A stretch of 13,485 bases of DNA, taken from assembly GCA_046094825.1 (NCBI GenBank), contig JBJTIF010000133.1:1-13485 (forward strand). Reading direction: 5' to 3'. Numbering within the stretch: the first letter of the stretch is position 1; every line of letters begins with the position of its first letter. Under the pieces are notes generated by a model. The model did no database searches. It was not told where the DNA came from and saw only the letters and a program-made list of their open reading frames with translations. The position numbers and the translations under genes are program-made. Shown here piece by piece: positions 1 through 6,240 of this stretch. The DNA is from JBJTIF01 sp046094825 (GTDB lineage: Bacteria; Actinomycetota; UBA4738; HRBIN12).

Positions 1-125
1 GCGCGGATGCGCGCCGCGTGCCGCTCTACCCGGAGCGCGTCGACGCCGGCGAGGGAACCTCCGTCCGGCGGGGCGGTCGGGCCCCCGGGGCCCCCGGTCA
101 GAGGCGGGGGAAGGTCGCCTCTCAT
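1..125 (-). CDS. possible partial ORF downstream of ftsZ, unrecognised
   Basis: An ATG at 123-125 opens a frame that stays open to the left edge (41 codons visible). It begins 31 bp after the ftsZ stop, in the same direction. A GGAG lies about 9 nt upstream of the ATG. Most codons end in G or C, as in the neighbouring real genes. The visible protein has a Pro/Gly-rich start (M-R-G-D-L-P-P-P-L) and then A-L-R-V-E-R-H-A-A-R-I-R, which could be the start of a helix. I recognise no family from so short a piece. Genes of the YggS or PgeF type often follow ftsZ in other bacteria, but nothing here proves either. It could also be non-coding GC-rich sequence: a 7-bp inverted repeat at 100-122 overlaps its first codons. 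Confidence 0.35.
   Translation of the reverse strand, partial: MRGDLPPPLTGGPGGPTAPPDGGSLAGVDALRVERHAARIR
100..122 (-). other. inverted repeat downstream of ftsZ
   Basis: AGAGGCG (100-106) and CGCCTCT (116-122) are perfect 7-nt complements around a 9-nt loop, 35 bp past the ftsZ stop. There is no T-run after it on either strand, so it is not a standard intrinsic terminator. It is followed on the transcript by further G/C-block sequence (79-97) able to fold. If the small downstream ORF is real, this hairpin covers its first codons and could limit its initiation. Confidence 0.4.
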
Positions 126-156
126 CGTCGCCCGCTCCGCCGGAACGGTTCCCGGA

Positions 157-1320
157 TCACCCCTTCAGGAAGTCCGGGATGTCGAGGTCGTCGCCCGTGT
201 CGAGCGATCCGCTCTCGGCGCTCGGCTGGAAGATGTCGTCGTCGTCGAGCAGCATCGACGGCACCGGAGCCGACGTGCGCTCGCGGCCCACATCCTCGCG
301 ACGGACCGGATCCTCCGGTCGGTCCTCGAGCAGCCGCGCGACCCCGCGTGGCTCGCGGAGCCCCGCCGTCGGCAGGAGCCGATCGAACCCCGCGGCGATG
401 ACCGTGACGCGCACCTGGTCGCCGATCGCGTCGTCCACGACGGCGCCGAAGATGATCGTCGCGTCGGGGTGCGCGAAGCGCGTGATGTGGTCGGCGGCCC
501 GCGTGACCTCGTGGAGGCTCAGGTCGTTCGGACCCGCCACGGCGAGGAGCACGCCGCGCGCGCCCTCGATCGAGGACTCGAGCAACGGGGACGAGACCGC
601 CGCGCGTGCGGCTTCCTCCGCCCGGTCGGGACCGGCCCCGAAGCCGATGCCCATGAGCGCCGAGCCGGCGCCCGACATCACCGCGCGGACGTCTGCGAAG
701 TCGAGGTTGATGAGCCCCGGGGTCGTGATGAGGGAGCTGATCCCCTCCACCCCCTGGTAGAGCACCTGGTCCGCCATCCGGAACGCGTCGACGATCGGCG
801 TGTCCTGGTCGGCGACCTGGAGGAGCCGGTCGTTCGGGACGACGATGAGCGTGTCGACCGCCTTCTTCAGCTCGGCGATCCCGAGGTCGGCCTGCGTCGC
901 TCGACGCCGGCCCTCGAACTGGAACGGGCGCGTGACGACGCCGATCGTGACTGCCCCGAGATCGCGCGCCACCTCCGCGACGATCGGCGACGCACCGGTG
1001 CCCGTCCCGCCGCCCTCGCCGCAGGTGATGAACACCATGTCGGCGCCCTTCAGGACCTCCTCGATCTCGTCGCGGTGCTCCTCGGCGGCGGTCCGGCCGA
1101 CCTCCGGGTCGGATCCGGCCCCGAGACCGCGGGTCGTCGCCCGGCCGATGTCGAGCTTCACCTCGGCGTCGGACATGAGCAGGGTCTGGGCGTCGGTGTT
1201 CACGGCGACGAACTCCACCCCGCGGAGCCCGCCCTCGACCATGCGGTTGATGGCGTTCACGCCACCCCCGCCGACCCCGACGACCTTGATGACCGCCAGG
1301 TAGTTCTGCGGATCCATCAT
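157..1320 (-). CDS. ftsZ: cell division protein FtsZ
   Basis: FtsZ is the tubulin-like GTPase that polymerises into the Z-ring and places the divisome. The 387-residue protein shows the N-terminal nucleotide loop V-G-V-G-G-G-G-V-N-A, the signature G-E-G-G-G-T-G-T-G-A-S (about residues 101-111), P-N-D-R-L-L, and the T7 catalytic loop N-L-D-F-A-D-V (about 205-211). A linker of roughly 50-60 residues precedes the conserved C-terminal peptide D-D-L-D-I-P-D-F-L-K-G, which binds membrane tethers. Three in-frame ATGs lie at 1329, 1320 and 1317. The Shine-Dalgarno GAAGGG (1330-1335) touches the first with no spacing but sits 9 nt from the one at 1320, so I chose 1320; the 1329 start would add three residues. 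It is the last dcw gene, separated from murB by its own control region, and no ftsQ or ftsA lies between. The E before G-G-G-T-G, where E. coli has M, resembles actinobacterial FtsZ. Confidence 0.97.
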   Translation of the reverse strand: MMDPQNYLAVIKVVGVGGGGVNAINRMVEGGLRGVEFVAVNTDAQTLLMSDAEVKLDIGRATTRGLGAGSDPEVGRTAAEEHRDEIEEVLKGADMVFITCGEGGGTGTGASPIVAEVARDLGAVTIGVVTRPFQFEGRRRATQADLGIAELKKAVDTLIVVPNDRLLQVADQDTPIVDAFRMADQVLYQGVEGISSLITTPGLINLDFADVRAVMSGAGSALMGIGFGAGPDRAEEAARAAVSSPLLESSIEGARGVLLAVAGPNDLSLHEVTRAADHITRFAHPDATIIFGAVVDDAIGDQVRVTVIAAGFDRLLPTAGLREPRGVARLLEDRPEDPVRREDVGRERTSAPVPSMLLDDDDIFQPSAESGSLDTGDDLDIPDFLKG

Positions 1321-1329
1321 CCCTGCCAT

Positions 1330-1335
1330 CCCTTC
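1330..1335 (-). promoter_or_regulatory. ftsZ ribosome binding site
   Basis: The minus strand reads GAAGGG here. It abuts the ATG at 1329, which is too close to use, and is 9 nt from the ATG at 1320 and 12 nt from the one at 1317. This decides the start in favour of 1320. Confidence 0.65.
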
Positions 1336-1377
1336 GACCTCCCCGGTCGGGAGCCCGGCCCGCGCTCTCGACGCCTC

Positions 1378-1399
1378 CGCTCCACCATCCGGTGGAGCG
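1378..1399 (-). other. leader hairpin upstream of ftsZ
   Basis: CGCTCCACC (1378-1386) and GGTGGAGCG (1391-1399) are perfect 9-nt complements around a 4-nt loop. The hairpin would form in the ftsZ 5' leader about 58 nt before the start codon. No T-tract follows on the minus strand, so it is not a classic terminator. It could stabilise the transcript, mark a processing site, or act as a protein-binding palindrome in DNA. The symmetry is plain; the function is inferred. Confidence 0.55.
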
Positions 1400-1438
1400 A
1401 CCGACGATCGGGCTCCGAGCAGAACCCACGCACAACAC

Positions 1439-1456
1439 TCAACGTCAACTTCAACT
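1439..1456. repeat. triple hexamer repeat TCAAC(G/T) upstream of ftsZ
   Basis: Plus-strand TCAACG, TCAACT, TCAACT follow one another with no gap (1439-1456), then TGAT. On the ftsZ-coding strand this is a run of TTGA-type half-sites. It sits in the most AT-rich stretch of the window, about 120 bp before ftsZ and about 35-50 bp downstream of the candidate promoter. Three phased half-sites suggest a regulator operator. FtsR, a MerR-type activator of ftsZ in Corynebacterium, is a precedent for dedicated ftsZ control, but I cannot confirm that its site matches this one. Confidence 0.45.
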
Positions 1457-1461
1457 TGATT

Positions 1462-1467
1462 GTTATA
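1462..1467 (-). promoter_or_regulatory. TATAAC, possible second -10 element for ftsZ
   Basis: The minus strand reads TATAAC within the AT-rich stretch. It is five-sixths of the TATAAT consensus, but I see no good -35 hexamer 16-18 nt upstream (the 17-nt position reads TGTGAA). It may be the -10 of a second, activator-dependent ftsZ promoter, or just part of the AT-rich tract. Confidence 0.3.
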
Positions 1468-1489
1468 TCTATCTCACTTACAGGTTCAC

Positions 1490-1519
1490 ACCATACGCAC
1501 AGACCGCTGCTCGCGTCAA
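1490..1519 (-). promoter_or_regulatory. candidate ftsZ promoter
   Basis: On the minus strand TTGACG (1514-1519) is followed after 18 nt by TATGGT (1490-1495). The -35 element matches the housekeeping sigma consensus at five of six positions, the -10 at four of six including the key T-A and final T. Transcription would start near 1483, giving an ftsZ leader of about 160 nt that contains the hexamer repeat and the hairpin. The location after the murB stop and before ftsZ is where an internal dcw promoter is expected. Confidence 0.45.
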
Positions 1520-1522
1520 GGG

Positions 1523-1531
1523 TGTGGACAA
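1523..1531 (-). promoter_or_regulatory. DnaA-box nonamer beside the ftsZ promoter
   Basis: The minus strand reads TTGTCCACA, the DnaA-box form preferred in high-GC actinobacteria (E. coli: TTATCCACA). It lies 3 nt upstream of the candidate -35 hexamer of ftsZ, in non-coding DNA. A bound DnaA could touch RNA polymerase there. I found only this one box, so an origin is not suggested. A chance match is possible. Confidence 0.4.
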
Positions 1532-1575
1532 CTCGATTCTCGCAACGGTGGCAGAACGCGGTCGAGCGCGCGGAG

Positions 1576-2502
1576 TCAGGAGGGCCGGCCGAACGACCCG
1601 ACGAGCCGGACCTCCGGCTCGAGGTGGATCCCCCACCGCTCCTCGACGGCGGACTGGACCCTGCCGATGAGCTCGAGGACGTCGGCGGCGCGCGCCTGCG
1701 GCCCCGCCACGATGAAGTTCGCGTGCTTCTCGGAGACGCGCGCACCCCCGACCCGCATCCCCTTGCACCCGGTCGCGTCCACGAGCCGGGCGGCGTGGTC
1801 CCCGGGGGGGTTCGTGAAGACGCTCCCGCAGTTCGGTTCGGCGATGGGCTGGGTCTCCCGACGCCAGGCCCGGGCCTCGTCCATCGCGGCCCGGATCGCG
1901 ACGGGGTCGCCCGGCGCGAGCCGCAGCCGCGCCCCGACCACGAGGTCGAGGGGTCCGAACCCGCTCCCCCGGTACCGGAACCCGGCGTCGCCGCCGACGA
2001 CCGAGCGCGCCCCGCCGGTCGCGAGGTCGAAGACGTCGATGCGCTCGGCCACAGCGGCGAGCGTGCGTCCGTGGGCACCGGCGTTCATCCGGACCGCGCC
2101 GCCGATCGTCGCGGGGATCGCGATCCCGAACTCGAGGCCCGCGAGGCCGTGGGTGAGGGCGATGCCCGCGAGGGCGGGCAGCGGCATCGCGCCGCCCGCG
2201 GTGAGCGCGGTTCCGTCGCGCGCCGCCCAGCGGAAGCCGCGACCGAGCCGGAGCACGAGCCCGTCGACCCCCGCGTCGGCGACGAGGACGTTCGACCCCT
2301 TCCCGAGGATCACGACCGGCAGGGCGGTCGCCTCGATGGCGCGGGCGACCACCCGGAGATCGTCGATCGAGTCCGGTTCGAGGTAGAGCGCTGCCGGTCC
2401 GCCGAGCCGGAACGTCGTGAGCGGGGCGATCGTCACATCGGACCGCAGGCGGTCGCCGACACCCTCCCGGAGGATCGCGGTCGCCGCGGCGAGGTCCGTC
2501 AC
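1576..2502 (-). CDS. murB: UDP-N-acetylenolpyruvoylglucosamine reductase MurB
   Basis: MurB is the cytoplasmic FAD enzyme that reduces UDP-GlcNAc-enolpyruvate to UDP-MurNAc with NADPH. The 308-residue protein shows the entry motif T-T-F-R-L-G-G-P (about 29-36), the FAD-binding G-K-G-S-N-V-L-V (68-75), and G-I-P-type loop G-I-A-I-P-A-T-I-G-G-A (126-136). N-C-G-S-V-F-T-N-P (224-232) carries the Ser proton donor at 227, and the E-P-E-V glutamate is near 296. Length and the G-S-V-F-x-N-P form fit type II (Gram-positive-like) MurB. The GTG start at 2500-2502 overlaps the murC stop as GTGA. Longer in-frame starts would run into murC coding sequence and give an Arg-rich tail, so I reject them. It is the last gene before the ftsZ control region. 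Confidence 0.96.
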   Translation of the reverse strand: MTDLAAATAILREGVGDRLRSDVTIAPLTTFRLGGPAALYLEPDSIDDLRVVARAIEATALPVVILGKGSNVLVADAGVDGLVLRLGRGFRWAARDGTALTAGGAMPLPALAGIALTHGLAGLEFGIAIPATIGGAVRMNAGAHGRTLAAVAERIDVFDLATGGARSVVGGDAGFRYRGSGFGPLDLVVGARLRLAPGDPVAIRAAMDEARAWRRETQPIAEPNCGSVFTNPPGDHAARLVDATGCKGMRVGGARVSEKHANFIVAGPQARAADVLELIGRVQSAVEERWGIHLEPEVRLVGSFGRPS

Positions 2503-3917
2503 GCGGTGCCGCCGATCGTCGCGACCGCGGCGTCCGCGAGCGTCCAGACGTCGCCGCACCCCATCGTGACGACGAGGTCGCCTTCACGGACCTCCCGGTC
2601 GAGGAACCGCACGACGTCGGTCCGGTGCGGCAGGTAGACGACGCGACGATCCGGGCGCGCTTCGGCGATCCCGCGGACGACGAGCTTGCCCGTCACCCCG
2701 GGGATCGGGTCCTGGTCCGCGCCGTACACGTCGGTCACGAGGACGAGGTCGGCCTCGACGAGGCTCGCTCCGAGTTCGCGCCACAGGGCCTGGGTCCGCG
2801 AGTACCGATGCGGCTGGAACACCGCGATGACGCGGCGCGCCCCGGTCCTGCGAGCCGTCCCGAGGGTGACCGCGAGCTCCGTGGGGACGTGGCCGTAGTC
2901 GTCAAAGAAGTCGGCGCCCCGGGCGTGACCGCGGCGCTCGAAGCGACGGTGCACCCCGGTGAACGCGGCGAGGGCCTCGAGGGCCACGGTCGGCGCGACG
3001 CCCACGAGCGCCGAGACCGCGACCGTGGCGGCGGCGTTCAAGAGGTTGTGGTGGCCGTCGACGCCGATCGCGAGGTCGAAGGGCTCCCCGTCCACGGTGA
3101 GCCGTCCGCGCGCGCCCTCGGGTCCGAGCTCGGTCGTCTCGAGGCGGACGTCGGCGGCGGGGTGGACCCCGTACGTGATCCGGGCGCAGTCGGCGGTGGC
3201 GCGCATCGCCCCCTCGTCGTCGGCGCAGACGACGAGCCGCTCGCACCTCGCCCCGAACGCCGCGAACGCGGCCTCGATCTCCGCTCGCCCACCCGTGTAG
3301 AAGTCGACGTGGTCCACCTCGACGTTCGTCACGATGCCGATCTCCGGCCGCAGCAGGAGGAACGACCCGTCGCTCTCGTCGCCCTCCACGACGAACAGGT
3401 CGCCCGCGCCAGCACGCGACCCACCTCCCGTCTCGTTCGGCTCCCCGCCGATCACGTACGAGGGGTCGAGGCCCGCGCGCTCGAGGACGAGCGCGATCAT
3501 CGAGGTCGTCGTCGTCTTCCCGTGCGTGCCCGTCACCGCGACCGTCCTGCGGCCCACCGTCGCCGCGGCGAGGGCCTGGGCGCGTGTCCAGAGCGGGAGG
3601 CCCGCGGCCCTCGCCGCGGCGACCTCACGGTTCGTCGGGGCGATCGCGCTCGATAGGACGAGCGCGTCGGCGCCGGTCACGTGCGAAGGGTCGTGCCCGA
3701 CCGCGACGTCGACCCCCTGCGCGCGGAGCCCCCGCACGGCGTTCGACTCCTTCAGGTCGCAGCCGCTCACCCGCGCGCCGCGGGCGGCGAGGAGCTTCGC
3801 GAGGTTGCGCATGCCCGAGCCGCCGATCCCGAGGAGATGGAGGTGCGCCACGCCCGCGAGGTCGGGGACGTCGAGCGTCGGGATGCTCCCGGGCGGTGCG
3901 ACGTAGGGGCCGCTCAC
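2499..3917 (-). CDS. murC: UDP-N-acetylmuramate--L-alanine ligase MurC
   Basis: MurC adds L-Ala to UDP-MurNAc using ATP, the first step of stem-peptide assembly in the cytoplasm. The 472-residue protein has the three Mur-ligase domains. The N-terminal Rossmann loop is G-I-G-G-S-G-M (30-36). The ATP P-loop is G-T-H-G-K-T-T-T-T (130-138), followed by E-G-D-E-S-D-G (178-184) and E-V-D-H-V-D-F-Y (200-207). The central-to-C-terminal region has G-x-H-N-x-x-N-A, H-R-R-F-E and F-Q-P-H-R-Y-S-R-T (367-375). The motif usually written D-D-Y-G-H-H-P-T-E here reads D-D-Y-G-H-V-P-T-E, with Val344 replacing a commonly conserved His. The GTG start at 3915-3917 overlaps the murG stop as GTGA, with a GGAG about 7 nt upstream. 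Its own TGA overlaps the murB GTG. Confidence 0.97.
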   Translation of the reverse strand: MSGPYVAPPGSIPTLDVPDLAGVAHLHLLGIGGSGMRNLAKLLAARGARVSGCDLKESNAVRGLRAQGVDVAVGHDPSHVTGADALVLSSAIAPTNREVAAARAAGLPLWTRAQALAAATVGRRTVAVTGTHGKTTTTSMIALVLERAGLDPSYVIGGEPNETGGGSRAGAGDLFVVEGDESDGSFLLLRPEIGIVTNVEVDHVDFYTGGRAEIEAAFAAFGARCERLVVCADDEGAMRATADCARITYGVHPAADVRLETTELGPEGARGRLTVDGEPFDLAIGVDGHHNLLNAAATVAVSALVGVAPTVALEALAAFTGVHRRFERRGHARGADFFDDYGHVPTELAVTLGTARRTGARRVIAVFQPHRYSRTQALWRELGASLVEADLVLVTDVYGADQDPIPGVTGKLVVRGIAEARPDRRVVYLPHRTDVVRFLDREVREGDLVVTMGCGDVWTLADAAVATIGGTA

Positions 3918-5008
3918 GCGACGCTCCACACGAGATCGGCGAGGGCGACCGCGGCGTCCGTACGGGCCCACGCCCGCGCGGCTGTCGACATCGTCGCGCG
4001 CTGCTCCACGTCGCCGAGGAGGCGACCGACGCGCTCGCCGAACGTCGCCGCATCGAGCCGTTCGTCGAGGACGATCGTCGCGGCACCCGCCGCCTCGAGG
4101 GCGCGGGCGTTCGCGAGCTGATGGTCGTCGGTCGCGAACGGGTACGGGACGAGGATGGCGGGGAGGCCGCACGCGGTCACCTCCGCGCAGGTCATCGCGC
4201 CGGCCCGCGCGACGACGAGGTCGGCGACCGCGTACGCGAGCTCCATGCGGTCCAGGTAGCCGAGGACGCGGACGCCCGGCAGCCCGCTCGCGGACGCCGC
4301 CACGTCCTCCGCGTGATCGCGCCCGGCGAGCAGGAGGACCTGCGTCCCGGTCGGCAGGGCGCGGGCGCCCGCGACCGCCGCGTCGTTCACCCGTCGCGCG
4401 CCCTGGCTCCCGCCGAACACGACGACGGTCGGCGCGGCGGGATCGAGCCCGAGCGCCGATGCGGCCTCCGCGCGCGCGGCGGCGGCGTCGGCGCGGCGGC
4501 GCTCGGCGAGGGCGAGGACGGGCTCGCGGAGCGGGTTCCCCGTCACGTGCACCGCGGCGCCGCCGAAGCGCGCACGGGCAGCCTCGAAGCCCACGGCGAC
4601 GACCGTCGCGCCGCGCGCGAGGACCCGGTTCGCGAGGCCGGGGATCGCGTTCTGCTCGTGCAGGACGAGGGGCACGCGGGCGAGGATCGCGCCGGCGGCG
4701 ACCGGCACGCTCGCGTACCCCCCCATGCCGACGACCGCGTCCGTGTCCGCGAGGACGCGACGCACCGCGAGCGCGGACCACCCGTCGGCGAGGAGCGCCG
4801 ACGCGGCCGCGGCGATCGAGTCCCGCCGGAACGCCCGCGCGACGACCGCGACGAAGGGGAAGCCAGCCTCGGGCACGAGGCGCGCCTCCTGGCCGCCGGC
4901 CGTGCCGAAGAACGTGACGGCGGCTCCGCGGTCGCGGAGCACCCGACCGAGGGCAAGCGCCGGCAGGACATGCCCCGCCGTGCCGCCCGCGGCGATCGCC
5001 ACCCTCAC
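3914..5008 (-). CDS. murG: undecaprenyl-PP-MurNAc-pentapeptide GlcNAc transferase MurG
   Basis: MurG transfers GlcNAc from UDP-GlcNAc to lipid I on the inner membrane face, making lipid II. The 364-residue GT-B protein begins with the lipid-acceptor loop A-G-G-T-A-G-H (7-13). It continues with G-G-Y-A-S-V-P (97-102), H-E-Q-N-A-I-P-G-L-A-N-R (117-128), T-G-N-P-L-R (157-161) and the donor-side loop F-G-G-S-Q-G-A-R-R-V-N (198-208). Near 268-300 come R-A-G-A-M-T-C-A-E and D-D-H-Q-L-A-N-A. The T-A-G-H form, rather than T-G-G-H, is common in actinobacteria. The GTG start at 5006-5008 overlaps the ftsW stop as GTGA. A strong AGGGAGG lies 8-10 nt upstream inside the end of ftsW, supporting this start over longer frames. 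Confidence 0.97.
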   Translation of the reverse strand: MRVAIAAGGTAGHVLPALALGRVLRDRGAAVTFFGTAGGQEARLVPEAGFPFVAVVARAFRRDSIAAAASALLADGWSALAVRRVLADTDAVVGMGGYASVPVAAGAILARVPLVLHEQNAIPGLANRVLARGATVVAVGFEAARARFGGAAVHVTGNPLREPVLALAERRRADAAAARAEAASALGLDPAAPTVVVFGGSQGARRVNDAAVAGARALPTGTQVLLLAGRDHAEDVAASASGLPGVRVLGYLDRMELAYAVADLVVARAGAMTCAEVTACGLPAILVPYPFATDDHQLANARALEAAGAATIVLDERLDAATFGERVGRLLGDVEQRATMSTAARAWARTDAAVALADLVWSVA

Positions 5009-6213
5009 GCCGTGCGCCCTCCCTTGCCGGGGACGCGCGTCGAGCGCACCGTCGCCGAGCGCGCGATGTTCACGAGGATGCCGATCGCGGCGAGCGACAC
5101 GATGAGGGCGTTGCCTCCGTACGAGAGGAGCGGCAGCGGCACGCCGGTGATCGGCAGCACCCCGGTGACCGCGCCGAGGTTCACGAGCGTCTGGATGCCG
5201 AACCACGAGACGATGCCCGCGGCGAGGATCCGCCCGAAGGCGTCGGGAGCGCGGGCTGCGATCCGGATGCCCGCGGAGATGAGGAGCACGTAGGCCGCGA
5301 GCATCGTGAGCGTGCCGACGAGCCCGAGTTCCTCGCCGATGATCGCGAAGATGAAGTCGGTGTGGGCGTTCGGGACGTAGAGCCACTTCTGCCGGCTCGC
5401 GCCGAGCCCGACACCGGTGATCCCGCCGGACCCGAACGCGATGAGCCCCTGGATGAGCTGCCAGCCGTTCTTCCCCGGATCGCCCCACGGATCGAGGAAC
5501 CCGAGGAAGCGCTCGCGCCGGTAGTCCGCGCTCCAGATGAGCCCCGCGCCGGAGACGAGGCCGACGAGGCCGAGCGTGCCGACGTGGCGCATGCGCGCGC
5601 CCGCGACGAAGAGCATGAGGAAGAGCGTGCCGACGATGATGAGCGTCGTCCCGAGGTCGGGCTGGAGCATGACGAGGAGCCCGAGCGCCCCCATGACGAT
5701 GAGCATCGGTAGGAAGTCCGAGGGCTCGTCGAGCCGTCCGCTCCGACGGGCGAGGAACCGCGCCGCGTAGAGGGCCGCCGCGAGCTTCGCGAACTCCGAG
5801 GGCTGCACCGTCACCGGACCGAGCTGGATCCAGCGCGACGATCCCGCGACGGAGTGCCCGGTCACCGGGTGGAGCACGAGGCCGAGGAGCAGGACCGTGA
5901 AGAGGAGGAACGGTGCCGCGAGACGCTCCCAGACGCCGTAGCGCATCCGGGACGTGACCCAGAGCGCGAGGAAGCCGAGGATCGCGGCGACGAGCTGCCG
6001 CAGGAAGAACACGAAGCCCGACCCCGTCTGCGCGTACGCCGTGATCGCGCTCGACGAGAGCACCATGAGCAACCCGGAGAAGACGAGGAAGCCGGTCGCG
6101 ACGAGGAGCATCCGGACCGTGCGGCGGTTCGCCACCTCGACGAGCGCGGCGTTCGCGGGCTCGCCGCCCTTGATGAGCCGCAGGTGCCGGGCGGGCGCGG
6201 CCTCAGTCGCCAC
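5005..6213 (-). CDS. ftsW: peptidoglycan glycosyltransferase FtsW (SEDS), in frame with murD
   Basis: FtsW is the septal SEDS polymerase that strings lipid II into glycan chains with its partner PBP. The 402-residue segment has about ten hydrophobic stretches. Family motifs are S-R-W-I-x-L-G-P-x-x-x-Q-P-S-E (126-140), L-Q-P-D-L-G-T (183-189), F-L-D-P-W-G-D-P (239-246) and G-L-G-A-S-R-Q-K (269-276). Next comes A-H-T-D-F-I-F-A-I-I-G-E-E-L-G (283-297), whose Asp286 is in the region of the essential SEDS aspartate, then G-V-P-L-P-L-L-S-Y-G-G (357-367). FtsW has its own GTG at 6211-6213 with an excellent AGGAGGAGG 9 nt upstream. No stop separates it from murD, so a 402-residue FtsW from internal initiation and an 831-residue MurD-FtsW chain are both possible. 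The C-terminus overlaps murG as GTGA. Confidence 0.93.
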   Translation of the reverse strand: MATEAAPARHLRLIKGGEPANAALVEVANRRTVRMLLVATGFLVFSGLLMVLSSSAITAYAQTGSGFVFFLRQLVAAILGFLALWVTSRMRYGVWERLAAPFLLFTVLLLGLVLHPVTGHSVAGSSRWIQLGPVTVQPSEFAKLAAALYAARFLARRSGRLDEPSDFLPMLIVMGALGLLVMLQPDLGTTLIIVGTLFLMLFVAGARMRHVGTLGLVGLVSGAGLIWSADYRRERFLGFLDPWGDPGKNGWQLIQGLIAFGSGGITGVGLGASRQKWLYVPNAHTDFIFAIIGEELGLVGTLTMLAAYVLLISAGIRIAARAPDAFGRILAAGIVSWFGIQTLVNLGAVTGVLPITGVPLPLLSYGGNALIVSLAAIGILVNIARSATVRSTRVPGKGGRTA

Positions 6214-6240
6214 GGACGCCCACCTCCTCCTGGAGCGCTC
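6203..6240 (-). other. murD/ftsW junction with out-of-frame MurD tail remnant
   Basis: The MurD frame reads D-Y-G-E-R-S-R-R-R-W-A-S here and runs directly into the ftsW GTG. The alternative frame from 6235 reads L-Q-E-E-V-G-V-R-G-D and stops with TGA at 6203-6205. MurD proteins usually end E-R-G-x-x-F-x-x-x-V followed by a short tail. Putting the alternative frame after E-R with two or three added residues restores that spacing. The likely history is a small indel near 6232-6237 that removed the MurD stop from frame. Without it, murD would have overlapped ftsW by 11 nt. The indel could be real or a sequencing error. Confidence 0.55.

Noticed and set aside
79..122. Intrinsic terminator after ftsZ
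   Set aside because: Inverted repeats are present but no T-run follows on the minus strand, so only a hairpin can be claimed.
7..2637. 876-codon plus-strand ORF spanning ftsZ, murB and part of murC
   Set aside because: It lies antisense to three well-identified genes, is rich in Arg/Pro/Asp of the kind produced by shadow frames in GC-rich DNA, has no recognisable domain, and crosses the non-coding ftsZ control region.
3918..5488. Longer upstream starts for murG, murC, murB and murF
   Set aside because: In each case the extension is an Arg-rich shadow of the preceding gene, and a GTG overlapping the upstream stop gives the normal family length.
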